DNA from: Gemmobacter aquatilis | GTDB taxonomy: Bacteria; Pseudomonadota; Alphaproteobacteria; Rhodobacterales; Rhodobacteraceae | Length of the DNA stretch: 64,000 nt | Direction of reading: 5' to 3' | Assembly (NCBI RefSeq): GCF_900110025.1 | Contig: NZ_FOCE01000003.1 | Coordinates: 248,001-312,000, forward strand | Shown here: positions 45,577-54,630 of the stretch, piece by piece | Layout: each line of letters begins with the position of its first letter | Numbering within the stretch: position 1 is the stretch's first letter | Program-made: the position numbers and the translations under genes | Notes under the pieces: generated by a model | What the model was told of the DNA's origin: nothing | The model's input: the letters and a program-made list of their open reading frames with translations, nothing else | The model's database searches: none

Positions 45577-45589
45577 GCAGATCGCCGGA

Positions 45590-46027
45590 TCAGACCGGCT
45601 CGCCATACCCGACAGTGCTGCGGAATTCGAGAAACCGCTCGTACATGATGCGATATTCGGTCGGGATGTCGCGGATCGACAGCAGGCCGATGCAGCGCCC
45701 CCCTTCCATCACCGGCATATGGCGGAAATGGCCCTCGGTCATATGCGCGAGGGCTTCGTTCAACCCGTCTTCGGCCTGCACGGTTTTCGGATCGGGCGAC
45801 ATGATCTGTTCCACCCGCGTCGTGTCGGAATGGCGATCCTGGCCGATGCATTTGCGGATGATGTCGCGCTCAGACACGACACCGGCGAGGCGCGTGCCCT
45901 CCAGCACGACCAGCGCACCGATGTTGAACTGGTCCAGCACATGCGCGACCTGCCGCACGGTGGAGCCGAGCGGAATTGCCGGCAAGGGGCGGTGGGCGAT
46001 CACGTCGCGGACAGAACGGATATGCAT
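45590..46027 (-). CDS. Two-CBS-domain protein
   Basis: A 145-residue protein made only of paired CBS domains: LGSTVRQVAHVLDQFNIGALVVLEGTRLAGVVSERDI at about 20-56 and KTVQAEDGLNEALAHMTEGHFRHMPVMEGGRCIGLLSIRDI at 82-122. CBS pairs bind adenosyl nucleotides and act as energy or ion sensors. The partner is not evident. TGGAGGAAGCC precedes the ATG. It converges with the BrnA-like gene. Confidence 0.88.
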   Translation of the reverse strand: MHIRSVRDVIAHRPLPAIPLGSTVRQVAHVLDQFNIGALVVLEGTRLAGVVSERDIIRKCIGQDRHSDTTRVEQIMSPDPKTVQAEDGLNEALAHMTEGHFRHMPVMEGGRCIGLLSIRDIPTEYRIMYERFLEFRSTVGYGEPV

Positions 46028-46269
46028 GGCTTCCTCCAATAGCTGGCAACAGCTTAGGCGCGCCCGATCCCTGAGGCAATTGGCGGCAGTGGCGGCCAGC
46101 CTACTGCGGGAAGTGGCGCACAGGCTTACGGCACGGCTGGCCACGGGGGCATCGCCGGGCGACAGGGCGGCAGCGGCGCTAATCGCCCGATCACCATTCG
46201 ATCCCCCCGCCCCCCGCAAAGTGACGGTGGGGGCTTGGCGCGCGGGCGATGCCACCTTAGGTTCTGCCC

Positions 46270-46710
46270 ATGTTCGATACCTTGCTCCGCCGCCTTCTGT
46301 CGCCCGGCTCCGCGCCGCTGCCCGCCCCCGAGGCGCATCTGGCGCTTGGCGCGCTGCTTGTGCGCGTGGCCCGCGCCGACGGGATCTATGCCCCCGCCGA
46401 ACAGGCACGGATCGACCGGGTTCTGGCGCGGCTTTATGCGCAATCCCCCTTTGCGGCGGCACAGATGCGCGCCGAAGCCGAGCAGTTGGAGACCGAGGCG
46501 CCGGACACCGTGCGCTTTACCCGCGCGCTGAAGGCGGCTGTGCCGCTGGAAGAGCGCGCGGCGCTGGTGCAGGGACTGTGGTCGGTGGCTCTGGCCGATG
46601 GCGGGCGGGCGGACGAGGAGGATCAGTTGTTGCGCCTGATCGCCAATCTGCTGGGCCTGACCGACCGCGAATCGGCCGAGGCACGGCAAAGGGCAGAACG
46701 CGAGGCATGA
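46270..46710 (+). CDS. TerB-family protein
   Basis: A 146-residue mostly helical TerB-like protein (tellurite-resistance/DUF fold). The segments LALGALLVRVARADGIYAPAEQARIDRVLARLY (about 21-53) and LVQGLWSVALADGGRADEEDQLLRLIANLLGL each carry the DG..x..E/D metal-type turn seen in TerB. Despite the family name, tellurite resistance is not implied. It overlaps the next gene by four bases (ATGA), so the two products are probably linked in function. Confidence 0.85.
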   Translation: MFDTLLRRLLSPGSAPLPAPEAHLALGALLVRVARADGIYAPAEQARIDRVLARLYAQSPFAAAQMRAEAEQLETEAPDTVRFTRALKAAVPLEERAALVQGLWSVALADGGRADEEDQLLRLIANLLGLTDRESAEARQRAEREA

Positions 46711-47474
46711 TCGCCGCCCTGGGCATGTATGACAGGCCGGAGCTGCGGTCGGATACCGATCGGTTCTGGACGCTGATCCGTGATGGGCTGCGCGCCGAAG
46801 GCATCGCCGCCCCCGAAGCGCTGACCCGCGACGAACGCGCCTATCTGCCCGGCTGGCTGTCACCGGATCTGCTGCTGGCACAGACCTGCGGCCTGCCGCT
46901 GCGCAGCGTGCTGCGCGACCGGGTGACGCTGGTCGGCACGCCGGATTACGGGCTGGAGGGCTGCCCCCCCGGCCATTACCGCAGCCTGCTGATCGCCCGC
47001 CATGACGACCCGCGACAGGGCGAGGCTGCCTTCGCGCACACCCGATTCGCCGTCAACGATGCGCTGTCGCAATCGGGCTGGGCCGCGGCGCTGCAGCATA
47101 TGGAAGGGCTTGGGCTGCCGCTGACCCCGGCGCTGGAAACCGGCGGCCATGTCGCCTCGGCCCGGGCGGTGGCCGAGGGGCGGGCGGATTGGGCAGCGCT
47201 GGATGCGATGACCTGGCGGCTGATCTGCGCGCATGATCCGGCTCTGGCCGCTGCGCTGCGGGTGTTCGGCGCGACACGGCCCACGCCCGGCCTGCCGCTG
47301 ATCACCGCACAGGGCCGCGACCCGGACCCGCTGCGCCGGGCAGTCAGCGCGGCGATGGACGCGCTGGACCCAGCGTCGCGTGCGCGGCTGGGATTGCGCG
47401 GGCTGGTGGTGATTCCGCTGGCCAGCTATCACGCCCTGCCGGTACCGCCCCCGCCCGTCTTGCGCATCGACTGA
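46707..47474 (+). CDS. PhnD-like binding-fold protein without signal peptide
   Basis: A 255-residue protein resembling the phosphate/phosphonate binding-protein fold of PhnD: ALGMYDRPELRSDTDRFWTLI at the start, YRSLLIARHDD near 90, and FAVNDALSQSGWAAALQHMEGLG with GHVASARAVAEGRADWAALD. No signal peptide or lipobox is present, so it is probably cytoplasmic and not a normal importer subunit. The ATG at 46707 overlaps the TerB gene stop. No permease or ATPase of the phosphonate type is beside it. Function unknown. Confidence 0.8.
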   Translation: MIAALGMYDRPELRSDTDRFWTLIRDGLRAEGIAAPEALTRDERAYLPGWLSPDLLLAQTCGLPLRSVLRDRVTLVGTPDYGLEGCPPGHYRSLLIARHDDPRQGEAAFAHTRFAVNDALSQSGWAAALQHMEGLGLPLTPALETGGHVASARAVAEGRADWAALDAMTWRLICAHDPALAAALRVFGATRPTPGLPLITAQGRDPDPLRRAVSAAMDALDPASRARLGLRGLVVIPLASYHALPVPPPPVLRID

Positions 47475-47612
47475 CCAGTTTGCGCAAGGTCAGTGCCCGA
47501 ATTGCAGGCAGGGGCGATTGTTTCGGCACAAATGGCGTTGCAATGCGCCAGAATTTCCGCCCTACTTTGCCGCCAGAGGGAGCCCTTCCGGGCCAGCGAC
47601 AAGCGAGAAAAC

Positions 47613-48413
47613 GTGACCGCCCAGACATCTGCCACCGCCCCGGCCAAAGACGTGCCGGTGATCGAGATCCGCGACCTGCACAAGAGCTATGGCCCGCTTG
47701 AGGTGCTGAAAGGCGTCGATCTTGTCGCGCCTCGCGGCAACGTGATTTCGCTGATCGGGTCCTCCGGTTCGGGAAAATCCACGCTGCTGCGCTGTTGCAA
47801 CCTGCTGGAGGACAGCCAGCAAGGCGACATCCTGTTCGAGGGTGAGGCCGTGCACTGGAAAGGCAGCGGTCTGCACCGCCATCCCGCCGACAAGGCACAG
47901 GTGCTGCGCATCCGCACCAATCTGTCGATGGTGTTCCAGCAGTTCAACCTGTGGTCGCACATGACCATCCTGCAGAACGTGATGGAGGCCCCATTGACCG
48001 TTCTGAAACGTGACCCTGCCGAAGTGGAGGCCAAGGCGCGCGAATATCTGGCCAAAGTGGGCATTGTCGAGAAATGCGACGCCTGGCCCGCGCAGCTTTC
48101 GGGGGGGCAGCAGCAACGCGCCGCCATCGCCCGCGCCCTGTGCATGGAGCCGCGCGCGCTGCTGTTCGATGAACCCACCTCGGCGCTGGACCCGGAGCTG
48201 GAGCAGGAGGTGGTCAAGGTGATCAAGGCGCTGGCCGACGAGGGGCGCACCATGATCATCGTGACCCATGACATGAAGCTGGCCGCCGATGTGTCGGACC
48301 ACACGATCTTTCTGCACAAGGGCCTGATCGAGGAGGAAGGCCCCCCCGATCAACTGTTCGGCAACCCGCAATCGGAGCGTCTGCGCGGGTTCCTTTCCGC
48401 CACCATGGGCTGA
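47613..48413 (+). CDS. Polar amino-acid ABC transporter ATPase
   Basis: A 266-residue HisP/ArtP-like ATPase: Walker A GSSGSGKST at about 50-58, MVFQQFNLWSHMTILQNVMEAP, signature LSGGQQQR, Walker B LLFDEPTSALDPEL. It energises the import complex formed with the next three genes. I start at GTG 47613, the conserved-looking VTAQTSA opening; an earlier start adds a cysteine-containing leader of no known role. The gene begins a four-gene operon. Confidence 0.93.
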   Translation: MTAQTSATAPAKDVPVIEIRDLHKSYGPLEVLKGVDLVAPRGNVISLIGSSGSGKSTLLRCCNLLEDSQQGDILFEGEAVHWKGSGLHRHPADKAQVLRIRTNLSMVFQQFNLWSHMTILQNVMEAPLTVLKRDPAEVEAKAREYLAKVGIVEKCDAWPAQLSGGQQQRAAIARALCMEPRALLFDEPTSALDPELEQEVVKVIKALADEGRTMIIVTHDMKLAADVSDHTIFLHKGLIEEEGPPDQLFGNPQSERLRGFLSATMG

Positions 48414-48444
48414 GCCAAAAACGAACGACCAACAGGAGAAAACA

Positions 48445-49167
48445 ATGAAAAAACTGCTTCTTGCCACCGCTCTCGTCGCCCTGTCGGGCGGCATCGCCGC
48501 CGCGCAGACCGTCCGTCTGGGCACCGAGGGCGCCTATCCTCCCTTCAACTTCATCGACGATGCCGGCAATGTCGCGGGCTTCGAGCGCGAGTTGGGCGAC
48601 GAGCTGTGCAAACGCGCCGGGCTGACCTGCGAATGGGTGACCAACGACTGGGACAGCATCATTCCGAACCTGCAATCGGGCAACTATGACGTGATCATCG
48701 CCGGGATGAGCATCACCGACGAGCGCGAGAAGGTTGTCGATTTCTCGGAAAACTATGTGCCGCCGGCGGATAGCGCCTATGTCGGGCTGAGCGCCGATGC
48801 CGATGTGAAGACCGGCGTCGTTTCGGCGCAGGTCGGCACGATTCAGGCGGGCTATGTGGCGGAATCGGGGGCCACGCTGCTGGAATTCCCGACGCCGGAT
48901 GAAACCGTGGCCGCCGTGCGCAATGGCGAGGCTGTGGCCGTGTTCGCCGACAAGGACTTCCTTGCCCCCTATGTGGCGGAATCGAATGGCGAGCTGAGCT
49001 TCGTCGGCCCCGACATCCCGCTGGGCGGCGGTGTGGGTCTGGCCTTCCGCGAAAGCGATGACGAGCTGCGCGAGAAGTTCAACGCCGCGATCAAGGCGAT
49101 GAAAGCCGAAGGCGTGCTGAACCCGCTGATCGAAAAGCACTTCGGCGCTGCGGCCAAGAAGTTCTGA
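48445..49167 (+). CDS. Amino-acid ABC transporter binding protein
   Basis: A 240-residue periplasmic solute-binding protein with a signal peptide (MKKLLLATALVALSGGIAAAQT). VRLGTEGAYPPFNFIDDAGNVAGFERELGDELCKRAGLTCEW is the family-3 SBP signature, and WDSIIPNLQSGNYDVIIAGMSITDEREKVVDFSE follows. It resembles lysine/arginine/ornithine or histidine binders; specificity is not certain. A terminator hairpin follows, ahead of the permeases. AACAGGAGAAAACA precedes the ATG. Confidence 0.93.
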   Translation: MKKLLLATALVALSGGIAAAQTVRLGTEGAYPPFNFIDDAGNVAGFERELGDELCKRAGLTCEWVTNDWDSIIPNLQSGNYDVIIAGMSITDEREKVVDFSENYVPPADSAYVGLSADADVKTGVVSAQVGTIQAGYVAESGATLLEFPTPDETVAAVRNGEAVAVFADKDFLAPYVAESNGELSFVGPDIPLGGGVGLAFRESDDELREKFNAAIKAMKAEGVLNPLIEKHFGAAAKKF

Positions 49168-49181
49168 TCCAATCTGCCTCC

Positions 49182-49214
49182 GCCCCTGCCGCAGATATTG
49201 TGGCAGGGGCTTTT
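49182..49214 (+). terminator. Hairpin terminator/attenuator between binding protein and permease
   Basis: GCCCCTGCC (49182-49190), 11-base loop, GGCAGGGGC (49202-49210), then TTTT. Nine perfect pairs, 15 bases after the binding-protein stop; it should reduce transcription of the permeases. Confidence 0.8.
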
Positions 49215-49230
49215 GCGTCCGGATGACCCC

Positions 49231-50112
49231 ATGTTCAGCTCCTGCGCCGACCCAAAGACCCTTGAGGGCCTATCTTGGCTGCTATGCTACCTGACCTCAG
49301 GCAAGCACATTGATTTCTATTGGTCTTTCCTCACAGTGCTGACCCTGCTGGTGGTCACTGCCCCCGCCGCGATGGCCTTCGGCTTTGCCGGCGCCATGGC
49401 CGCGCGCAGCCAGTTTCTGCCGCTGCGGCTGCTGGGCAAGGTTTATACCGCGATGGTGCGCGGCGTGCCGGACATCGTGTTCTTCCTGTTCTTCGTCATC
49501 GCGCTGGATCAGGGGATCGAGTGGATGAAGCATCAGGTTGTCTGCCCCGACTGGTCGGAGCCGATCCGGCAAGGGCTGGAATTCAGGGTCTGCCCCGAGG
49601 CCAAGGTGCCATCGGGCAGTTCGGCGCAGATCTGGCACCAGATCTATGGCTTCACGCTGGCGGTGTTCACCTTTGCCATCGTGTTCGGCGCCTTTGCCGC
49701 CAATGTGCTGTATGGTGCGATGGGCGCAGTGCCGCGCGCGCAACTGGAAACGGCCGAGGCCTATGGCATGTCGCACCGGCAGGTGTTCCGCCGCATCCTT
49801 GTGCCGCAGATGTGGACCTATGCCCTGCCCGGCCTGTCGAACCTGTGGATGATCCTGATCAAGGCCACGCCGCTGCTGTTCCTGCTGGGGGTGAAGGATA
49901 TTGTCTATTGGGCGCGCGAATTGGGCAGCGCCAAGACGCAGGCCTATGCCTTTCCGCACCCGGACTGGCGGCTGTGGTATTTCCTCGGGCTGCTGGTGGT
50001 TTACCTGTGCATGACCCGCGTTTCCGAATTGATCCTCGCCCGGCTGACCGCCCGGTTGAGCCACGGCCAGGCCACCGCTGGCGGCGAAGCGATGCGGAGG
50101 GCTGCGCAATGA
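49231..50112 (+). CDS. Amino-acid ABC permease, HisQ-type
   Basis: A 293-residue inner-membrane permease of the HisM/HisQ family with helices at about 26-48 and 60-80. A larger extracytoplasmic stretch with two cysteines (VVCPDWSEP...FRVCPEAK) lies in the middle. The EAA loop ETAEAYGMSHRQVFRRILVPQMWTYALPG follows. ATG 49231 is chosen over a TTG 33 bases earlier, inside the hairpin region. Overlaps the next permease by four bases (ATGA). Confidence 0.92.
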   Translation: MFSSCADPKTLEGLSWLLCYLTSGKHIDFYWSFLTVLTLLVVTAPAAMAFGFAGAMAARSQFLPLRLLGKVYTAMVRGVPDIVFFLFFVIALDQGIEWMKHQVVCPDWSEPIRQGLEFRVCPEAKVPSGSSAQIWHQIYGFTLAVFTFAIVFGAFAANVLYGAMGAVPRAQLETAEAYGMSHRQVFRRILVPQMWTYALPGLSNLWMILIKATPLLFLLGVKDIVYWARELGSAKTQAYAFPHPDWRLWYFLGLLVVYLCMTRVSELILARLTARLSHGQATAGGEAMRRAAQ

Positions 50113-50936
50113 CCTGCATGGAAACCATCGGGCAATATGCCTTCCGCAGCCTTGGCTATGGCGAAAAGCTGCTGCCGCGCACCGATTTCACCCTGTGCCA
50201 GCAATTCACCCTGATCGGATCGGGGCTGATCTGGAACCTGTATTTCGGCGCGCTGGCGCTGCTGTTCGGGTTCTTTTTGTCGAACGCGCTGGCCATGGCC
50301 AAGGCCTCGGGCAACCCCTGGCTGCGCAAACCGGCGGAATGGTTCATCTTCGTGTTCCGCGGCTCGCCGTTGTTCATCCAGTTCTTTCTGGCCTATTCGG
50401 CGCTGGTGATGTTGCCGCGTGGCGGGATCGACCTGTTCGGCCTGCATATCGCCACCACCTGGTTGACCTCGGCCTGGGCCGGGGCGTTGATCGTGCTGTT
50501 CCTGAACACCGCCGCCTATGCCGCCGAAATCTTCTATGGCGCGCTGATGTCGGTGCCGAAGGGCGATCTGGAGGCGGCGGAGGCTTACGGGATTCACGGA
50601 TGGTCGAAGTTCCGGCGCATCCAGTGGCCGACCATGCTACGGCTGGCCTGGCCCGCCTATACCAACGAGGCGATCTTCCTGTTCCATGCCACGACGCTGG
50701 TGTTCTTTTCGGGCTTCCCGGCCTTTCAGCAAAGGGGCGACGCGCTGTATTACGCGAACTACTTTGCCGACAAGACCTTCAACCCCTTCGTGCCCTATCC
50801 GATCGTCGCCTTCTATTTCATCCTGCTGACCTTCTCGCTCATCGGGCTGTTCGGATTCGTGAACCGCAGGCTGAATCGGCACCTGCCGAGCAACACGCGC
50901 AGCAAAATTCGCTTGCGTCCGCAGTTGATCCGGTAG
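50109..50936 (+). CDS. Amino-acid ABC permease, HisM-type
   Basis: A 275-residue permease. EAA loop EAAEAYGIHGWSKFRRIQWPTMLRLAWPAYTNEAIF and helices at about 35-58, 80-105 and 120-145 match the family. Coupled to the previous permease by an ATGA overlap. The two permeases form the membrane pair for the ATPase and binding protein. The C-terminal tail is rich in arginine. The glutamine-synthetase-like gene follows after about 200 bases. Confidence 0.92.
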   Translation: MTCMETIGQYAFRSLGYGEKLLPRTDFTLCQQFTLIGSGLIWNLYFGALALLFGFFLSNALAMAKASGNPWLRKPAEWFIFVFRGSPLFIQFFLAYSALVMLPRGGIDLFGLHIATTWLTSAWAGALIVLFLNTAAYAAEIFYGALMSVPKGDLEAAEAYGIHGWSKFRRIQWPTMLRLAWPAYTNEAIFLFHATTLVFFSGFPAFQQRGDALYYANYFADKTFNPFVPYPIVAFYFILLTFSLIGLFGFVNRRLNRHLPSNTRSKIRLRPQLIR

Positions 50937-51137
50937 TAGCCTATATTTGATCAAATTCCCCGGGCCGTCGCCCGGACCGCGCAAGACTGCGGCATCCCCT
51001 GCCCCGATGGGCAGGTGCGGGTGGTGAAGATCAAGACAAGGGAGAAGGGACCAAGGGCATGGTCCTCACCCCCCGCCGTTCGGGCATCTGGCCCGGCTGG
51101 GCGTGGTGTGACCCGTGCCCCGGTTCTGACAACAACG

Positions 51138-52478
51138 ATGACGATGAAGGACTGGCTGAGAAAACACCCCGAGGTGCGCACGATCCGCGTGGCGGCGGCA
51201 GACCTCAACGGGCAGGCGCGCGGCAAGCGCATCCCGGCCCGCTTTGCCGAAAATGTGGTGAAAAGCGGCACGCGCTTTCCCTTTTCGGTGCTGAACCTTG
51301 ACATCTGGGGCGAGGATATCGACGACAGCCCGCTGGTGTTCGAACAGGGCGACGCCGATGGCGTGCTGAAGCCCACCGAACGCGGCTTCATGCCGATGCC
51401 CTGGCTGGAGGCGCCGACGGCGCTGCTGCCGATCTGGATGTTCCGCGAAAACGGCACGCCTTACGAGGGCGACCCGCGCCATGCGCTGCGCGCCGTGGTT
51501 GATCGCTACAAGGCGCGGGGCCTGACCCCGGTCTGCGCGGTGGAGCTGGAGTTCTTTCTGATCGACGATTCGGGCAAGACCATGCAGGTGCCCGCCTCGC
51601 CCCGGTCTGGCAAGCGGCGCAAGGCGGCGGAAACGCTGTCGATCCGGGCGCTGGATGCGTTCGATACATTCTTCACCGATCTTTATGACGCCTGCGAGGC
51701 GATGGACATCCCGGCCGACACCTCCACCTCGGAAACCGGGTTGGGGCAGTTCGAGGTGAACCTGATGCACAGCGACGACGCGTTGCGCGCCGCCGATGAT
51801 GCCTGGTTGTTCAAGATGCTGGTGAAGGGTCTGGCGCGGCGCCATGGCTTTGCTGCCAGTTTCATGGCGAAACCCTACCCGGAATATTCCGGCTCGGGTC
51901 TGCATACGCATTTTTCGGTGCTGGACGAGAAGGGCGACAACATCTTTGACAGCGGCGGGCCGAAAGGCTCGGCGGCGCTGCGCCATGCGGTGGCGGGCTG
52001 CCTGAACGCGATGCACGACAGCACGCTGATCTTCGCGCCGCACCAGAACAGCTATGAACGGCTGGTGCCGGACAAGCACGCGCCCACGGCCATTGCCTGG
52101 GGTTACGAGAACCGCACGGCGGCGATCCGCATTCCGGCGGGCAACCCGGCGGCGCGGCGGATCGAACATCGCGTGGCGGGGGGCGACGTGAACCCCTATC
52201 TGATGCTGGCCGCAATTCTGGGCGCCGCGCTGACCGGGATCGAGGACGCGCAGGAACCGCCGGCGCCGATCACCGGCAATGCCTATGCGATGGACCTGCC
52301 GCAGATCCCGCCGAACTGGGAAGCCGCGATTGACGCGTTTGAACATAGCGACGTGCTGTATCGCTTCCTGCCGAAAGAGCTGATCCGCAATCTGGTGCTG
52401 ACCAAGCGGCAGGAGCTGCATTACATCGCGGAACTGTCGCCGGAAGAGCGGGTCGAGCTGTATCTTGACACCGTGTGA
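51138..52478 (+). CDS. Glutamine synthetase-like gamma-glutamylation enzyme 1
   Basis: A 446-residue protein of the glutamine synthetase family, closer to PuuA-type gamma-glutamyl-amine ligases than to GlnA. It has the beta-grasp start TIRVAAADLNGQARGKRIPA, catalytic VELEFFL and LGQFEVNLMHSDD, SGLHTHFSVLD, and RIPAGNPAARRIEHRVAGGDVNPYLMLA. It probably joins glutamate to an amine, with ATP. ATG 51138 or 51144 could both be the start; no strong binding site is visible. The upstream transporter may import the amine. Confidence 0.87.
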   Translation: MTMKDWLRKHPEVRTIRVAAADLNGQARGKRIPARFAENVVKSGTRFPFSVLNLDIWGEDIDDSPLVFEQGDADGVLKPTERGFMPMPWLEAPTALLPIWMFRENGTPYEGDPRHALRAVVDRYKARGLTPVCAVELEFFLIDDSGKTMQVPASPRSGKRRKAAETLSIRALDAFDTFFTDLYDACEAMDIPADTSTSETGLGQFEVNLMHSDDALRAADDAWLFKMLVKGLARRHGFAASFMAKPYPEYSGSGLHTHFSVLDEKGDNIFDSGGPKGSAALRHAVAGCLNAMHDSTLIFAPHQNSYERLVPDKHAPTAIAWGYENRTAAIRIPAGNPAARRIEHRVAGGDVNPYLMLAAILGAALTGIEDAQEPPAPITGNAYAMDLPQIPPNWEAAIDAFEHSDVLYRFLPKELIRNLVLTKRQELHYIAELSPEERVELYLDTV

Positions 52479-52549
52479 CCCCGCGCTGCCCCCTTGCGAT
52501 GCGGGGGGGCGGCATCCTACATCTGACCTGCATAAATATCGGACCTCCC

Positions 52550-53236
52550 ATGCTGATCGGCATCCTGCAAACCGGCCAAGCGCCTGACATTCTGGCGGAG
52601 CAATCGGGCGATTACCCCGACATGTTTCAACGTCTGCTGGCCGATCAGGGGCTGGAGTTCCGCACCTACCGCGTGCTGGACATGGAGTTTCCGGCGGATG
52701 TGGCGGAATGTGATGGCTGGCTGATCACCGGCTCGCGCTTTGGCGCCTATGAGGATCATCCGTTCATCAAGCCGCTGGAGGCGTTCATCCGCGCCGCCTA
52801 TGACGCGCAGGTGCCGATGGTCGGCATCTGTTTCGGCCACCAGATCATCGCGCAGGCTTTGGGCGGCAAGGTGGAGAAGTTTCCGGGCGGCTGGTCGGTC
52901 GGCCCCACCGAATATGATTTCGGCGGCGAGCGGTTGCGGCTGAACGCCTGGCATCAGGATCAGGTGGTGGAAAAACCGGCCATGGCCGAGGTCGCTGCCT
53001 GCAGCGATTTCTGCCAGAATGCGGCGCTGGTTTACGGCGACCGCGCCTTTACCGTGCAGGCCCATCCCGAGTTCAAGGATGACTTCGTGGACGGGCTGAT
53101 GAAGACGCGCGGCAAAGGGGTGGTGCCCGACGCGCTGATGGCCGAGGCGGGCGCCCGTCTGGGCAGCGAAATTCACGATCAGACCATTGCAGAGCGCATT
53201 GCCGCTTTCTTCAAGGCCCCGCGCGGGGCAAACTGA
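52550..53236 (+). CDS. Class I glutamine amidotransferase-like protein
   Basis: A 228-residue single-domain amidotransferase. The catalytic triad is C94 (GICFGHQIIAQALGG), H172 and E174 (VQAHPEF). It may hydrolyse a gamma-glutamyl bond, or supply ammonia to a partner, as in the GuaA-like GATase branch; whether it works as PuuD is inference. It lies between two glutamine-synthetase-like genes and starts 71 bases after the first. Confidence 0.88.
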   Translation: MLIGILQTGQAPDILAEQSGDYPDMFQRLLADQGLEFRTYRVLDMEFPADVAECDGWLITGSRFGAYEDHPFIKPLEAFIRAAYDAQVPMVGICFGHQIIAQALGGKVEKFPGGWSVGPTEYDFGGERLRLNAWHQDQVVEKPAMAEVAACSDFCQNAALVYGDRAFTVQAHPEFKDDFVDGLMKTRGKGVVPDALMAEAGARLGSEIHDQTIAERIAAFFKAPRGAN

Positions 53237-53267
53237 GGCCAGCAGGCCAAAACCAAGAGTGTGACCC

Positions 53268-54623
53268 ATGTCCGATTGGACAAACAAGCTGCCCGAGGCA
53301 GCCCGGAATTATATTGCCAACCGTCGCGTCGATGAGGTGGAATGCGTGATCGGCGACATTGCCGGTGTGGCGCGGGGCAAGGCGATGCCTGCCGCGAAAT
53401 TCGCGCATCAGACCAATTACTTCCTGCCCAACTCGATCTTCCTGCAAACCATCACCGGCGAATGGGCCGACAGCCCCTTCGACAGTTTCACCGAACCCGA
53501 CATGATCCTGGAGCCGGATTTCACCACGGCCACAGCCGCGCCGTGGACGGCGGATGTGACCTTGCAGGTGATCCATGATGCGAAGGACCAGCAGGGCAAT
53601 CTGGTGCCCTATGCCCCGCGCAACGTGCTGCGCCGGGTGTTGCAGCTTTATGCCGAGCAGGGCTGGACGCCGGTCGTGGCGCCGGAAATGGAATTCTTCC
53701 TGACCGCCCGCAATATCGACCCGAACCAGCCGGTGATCCCGCCCATGGGCCGATCAGGCCGCCGCGCCGCCGGGAAACAGGCCTACAGCCTGTCGGCGGT
53801 CGATGAATATGGCAAGGTGATCGACGACATCTATGATTTCGCCGAAGCGCAGGGGCTGGAAATCGACGGCATCCTGCAGGAAGGCGGCGCCGGGCAGATC
53901 GAGCTTAATCTGGCGCATGGCGATCCGATCCGGCTGGCCGACGATGTGTTCTTCTTCAAGCGGCTGATCCGCGAGGCGGCGCTGCGGCATGATTGCTTTG
54001 CCACCTTCATGGCGAAACCGATTGCGGGCGAACCGGGTTCTGCCATGCACATCCATACGTCGGTGGTGGACAGCCGCACCGGCAAGAACATCTTCGCCGA
54101 CAAGAAGGGCGCGGAAACCGAGGCCTTCCTGCATTTCATCGCCGGGATGCAGAACCATCTGACCGGCGCGATTGCGCTGCTGGCGCCTTATGTCAACAGC
54201 TATCGCCGCTATGTCCCGGATTTCGCGGCGCCGATCAATCTGGAATGGGGGCGCGACAACCGCACCACCGGGCTGCGCGTGCCGATTTCCTCGCCCGCCG
54301 CGCGGCGGGTGGAAAACCGGCTGCCGGGGATGGATTGCAACCCCTATCTGGGCATCGCCGCCACGCTGGCCTGCGGCTATCTGGGCCTGATGGAGCAGAA
54401 GCAACCCCGGCCCGAGTTCAAATCCAACGCCTATATCGACAGCGACGACATCCCCACCAACATGGGCGATGCGCTGGACCTGCTGGAGGAGGACAAGGCG
54501 CTGTGCGCGGTGATGGGCGAGGATTTCATCAAGGTCTATGACTCGGTGAAACGGAACGAATACAAGGAGTTCCTGCAAGTCATCAGCCCGTGGGAACGCG
54601 AACACCTGCTGCTGAACGTCTGA
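53268..54623 (+). CDS. Glutamine synthetase-like gamma-glutamylation enzyme 2
   Basis: A 451-residue second PuuA-like ligase. Motifs: VECVIGDIAGVARGKAMPA, APEMEFFL, GAGQIELNLAHGDPI, GSAMHIHTSVVD and RVPISSPAARRVENRLPGMDCNPYLGIA. It is only moderately like the first copy, so the two may act on different amines or form a hetero-oligomer. The start ATG (53268) is directly preceded by GTGTGACCC; weak binding site. A FAD oxidase follows eight bases after its stop. Confidence 0.88.
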   Translation: MSDWTNKLPEAARNYIANRRVDEVECVIGDIAGVARGKAMPAAKFAHQTNYFLPNSIFLQTITGEWADSPFDSFTEPDMILEPDFTTATAAPWTADVTLQVIHDAKDQQGNLVPYAPRNVLRRVLQLYAEQGWTPVVAPEMEFFLTARNIDPNQPVIPPMGRSGRRAAGKQAYSLSAVDEYGKVIDDIYDFAEAQGLEIDGILQEGGAGQIELNLAHGDPIRLADDVFFFKRLIREAALRHDCFATFMAKPIAGEPGSAMHIHTSVVDSRTGKNIFADKKGAETEAFLHFIAGMQNHLTGAIALLAPYVNSYRRYVPDFAAPINLEWGRDNRTTGLRVPISSPAARRVENRLPGMDCNPYLGIAATLACGYLGLMEQKQPRPEFKSNAYIDSDDIPTNMGDALDLLEEDKALCAVMGEDFIKVYDSVKRNEYKEFLQVISPWEREHLLLNV

Positions 54624-54630
54624 GGCGCGC

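Noticed and set aside
47520-47560. Sigma-54 type promoter (GGCAC...TTGC) before the amino-acid ABC operon
   Set aside because: The spacer between the GGCAC and TTGC parts is eight bases, not five, so it does not fit the consensus.
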